From: Pyropia yezoensis
Taxonomy: Eukaryota; Rhodophyta; Bangiophyceae; Bangiales; Bangiaceae
Reading direction: 5' to 3'
DNA length: 64,000 bases
NCBI GenBank assembly: GCA_009829735.1
Contig: CM020620.1
Location: 3,351,447 to 3,415,446, forward strand
Part shown: positions 63,847-64,000 of the stretch, piece by piece
How positions within the stretch are numbered: the stretch's first letter is position 1
How the letters are laid out: every line of letters starts with the position of its first letter
Translations under genes and position numbers: made by a program
The notes under the pieces: model-generated
Seen by the model: the letters and a program-made list of their open reading frames with translations, nothing else
Database searches by the model: none
What the model was told of the DNA's origin: nothing

Positions 63847-63888
63847 GTGGCCCCCGACCTGACGAGGTTAGACTCGGGTCGGGGCCAC
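63847..63888. repeat. GC-rich hairpin near the right edge
   Basis: GTGGCCCCCGACC (63847-63859) pairs with GGTCGGGGCCAC (63877-63888) apart from one bulged base, with a loop of about 17 nt. It follows an AT-rich, purine-rich stretch. No gene end is evident beside it, so a terminator role is not claimed. Confidence 0.75.
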
Positions 63889-64000
63889 TCGGGGTTATGG
63901 GGGGGCTACCGGGCCAACGTGCCGGGGTTCCCCCAGATGCACGTTAAGAGGGACAGCGAGGCGCCCTCGGCCCGCGCCCTCAGGGAAAAAGACAACTGCG

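Larger units (their letters stand above)
62047..64000. other. Right flank without a convincing gene
   Basis: Overlapping frames of roughly 195-255 codons on both strands (for example plus 62657-63412 and 63033-63797, minus 62890-63480) are Arg/Ser/Pro/Cys-rich, lack domains and exclude one another. The longest plus frame from 63033 begins with GTG rather than ATG. Inverted repeats are listed separately; a small one with 7-bp arms also lies at 62308-62327. The last 150 bp change to an AT-richer, purine-rich run and then a strong hairpin. Confidence 0.45.

Overview
The window looks like nuclear DNA of a GC-rich unicellular eukaryote, most plausibly a microalga, but no taxon can be fixed from the sequence. 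The grounds are an intronless lipoxygenase-type gene, a SAP-domain ORF, a Ty3/gypsy LTR retrotransposon with a chromodomain, and a long eukaryote-style satellite array. There is no operon-like packing, rRNA, tRNA or CRISPR. Two runs of N (6809-6952 and 50223-50722) bracket the satellite, so the order across them depends on scaffolding.

Layout. 1-1914 (minus): N-terminal 638 codons of a lipoxygenase running off the left edge. 2000-6808: gene-poor GC-rich DNA with a 27-bp duplication, a CGG/GAC-rich minisatellite with long G runs and a 20-bp-arm hairpin. 6953-50222: about 78 head-to-tail copies of a nearly identical 551-bp unit. 50723-52692: a SAP-domain ORF (minus) and otherwise unassigned DNA. 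52693-62041: a complete 9.35-kb Ty3/gypsy chromovirus in minus orientation, with two LTRs, a polypurine tract, a near-perfect 5-bp target duplication, frameshifted gag-pol with a C-terminal chromodomain, and a roughly 1.85-kb gene-like region on the opposite strand between pol and the 3' LTR. 62042-64000: no convincing gene, but several inverted repeats.

Three observations matter most. (1) The retrotransposon is studded with short palindromes that share the core CAA(C/G)TTG, while their arms differ from site to site and stay self-complementary. (2) Each 551-bp unit can be read as one 408-nt exon plus one 143-nt GT...AG intron. Only after removing the intron is the length a multiple of three, so a 136-residue reading frame could run from unit to unit. 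(3) The chromovirus carries an antisense ORF region with a basic Arg/Ser-rich end. A homogeneous satellite beside a chromodomain retroelement suggests heterochromatin or a (peri)centromere, which is inference only.

Caution: frame-breaking single-base indels are frequent in both the array and the retroelement. Some are probably consensus errors rather than biology.
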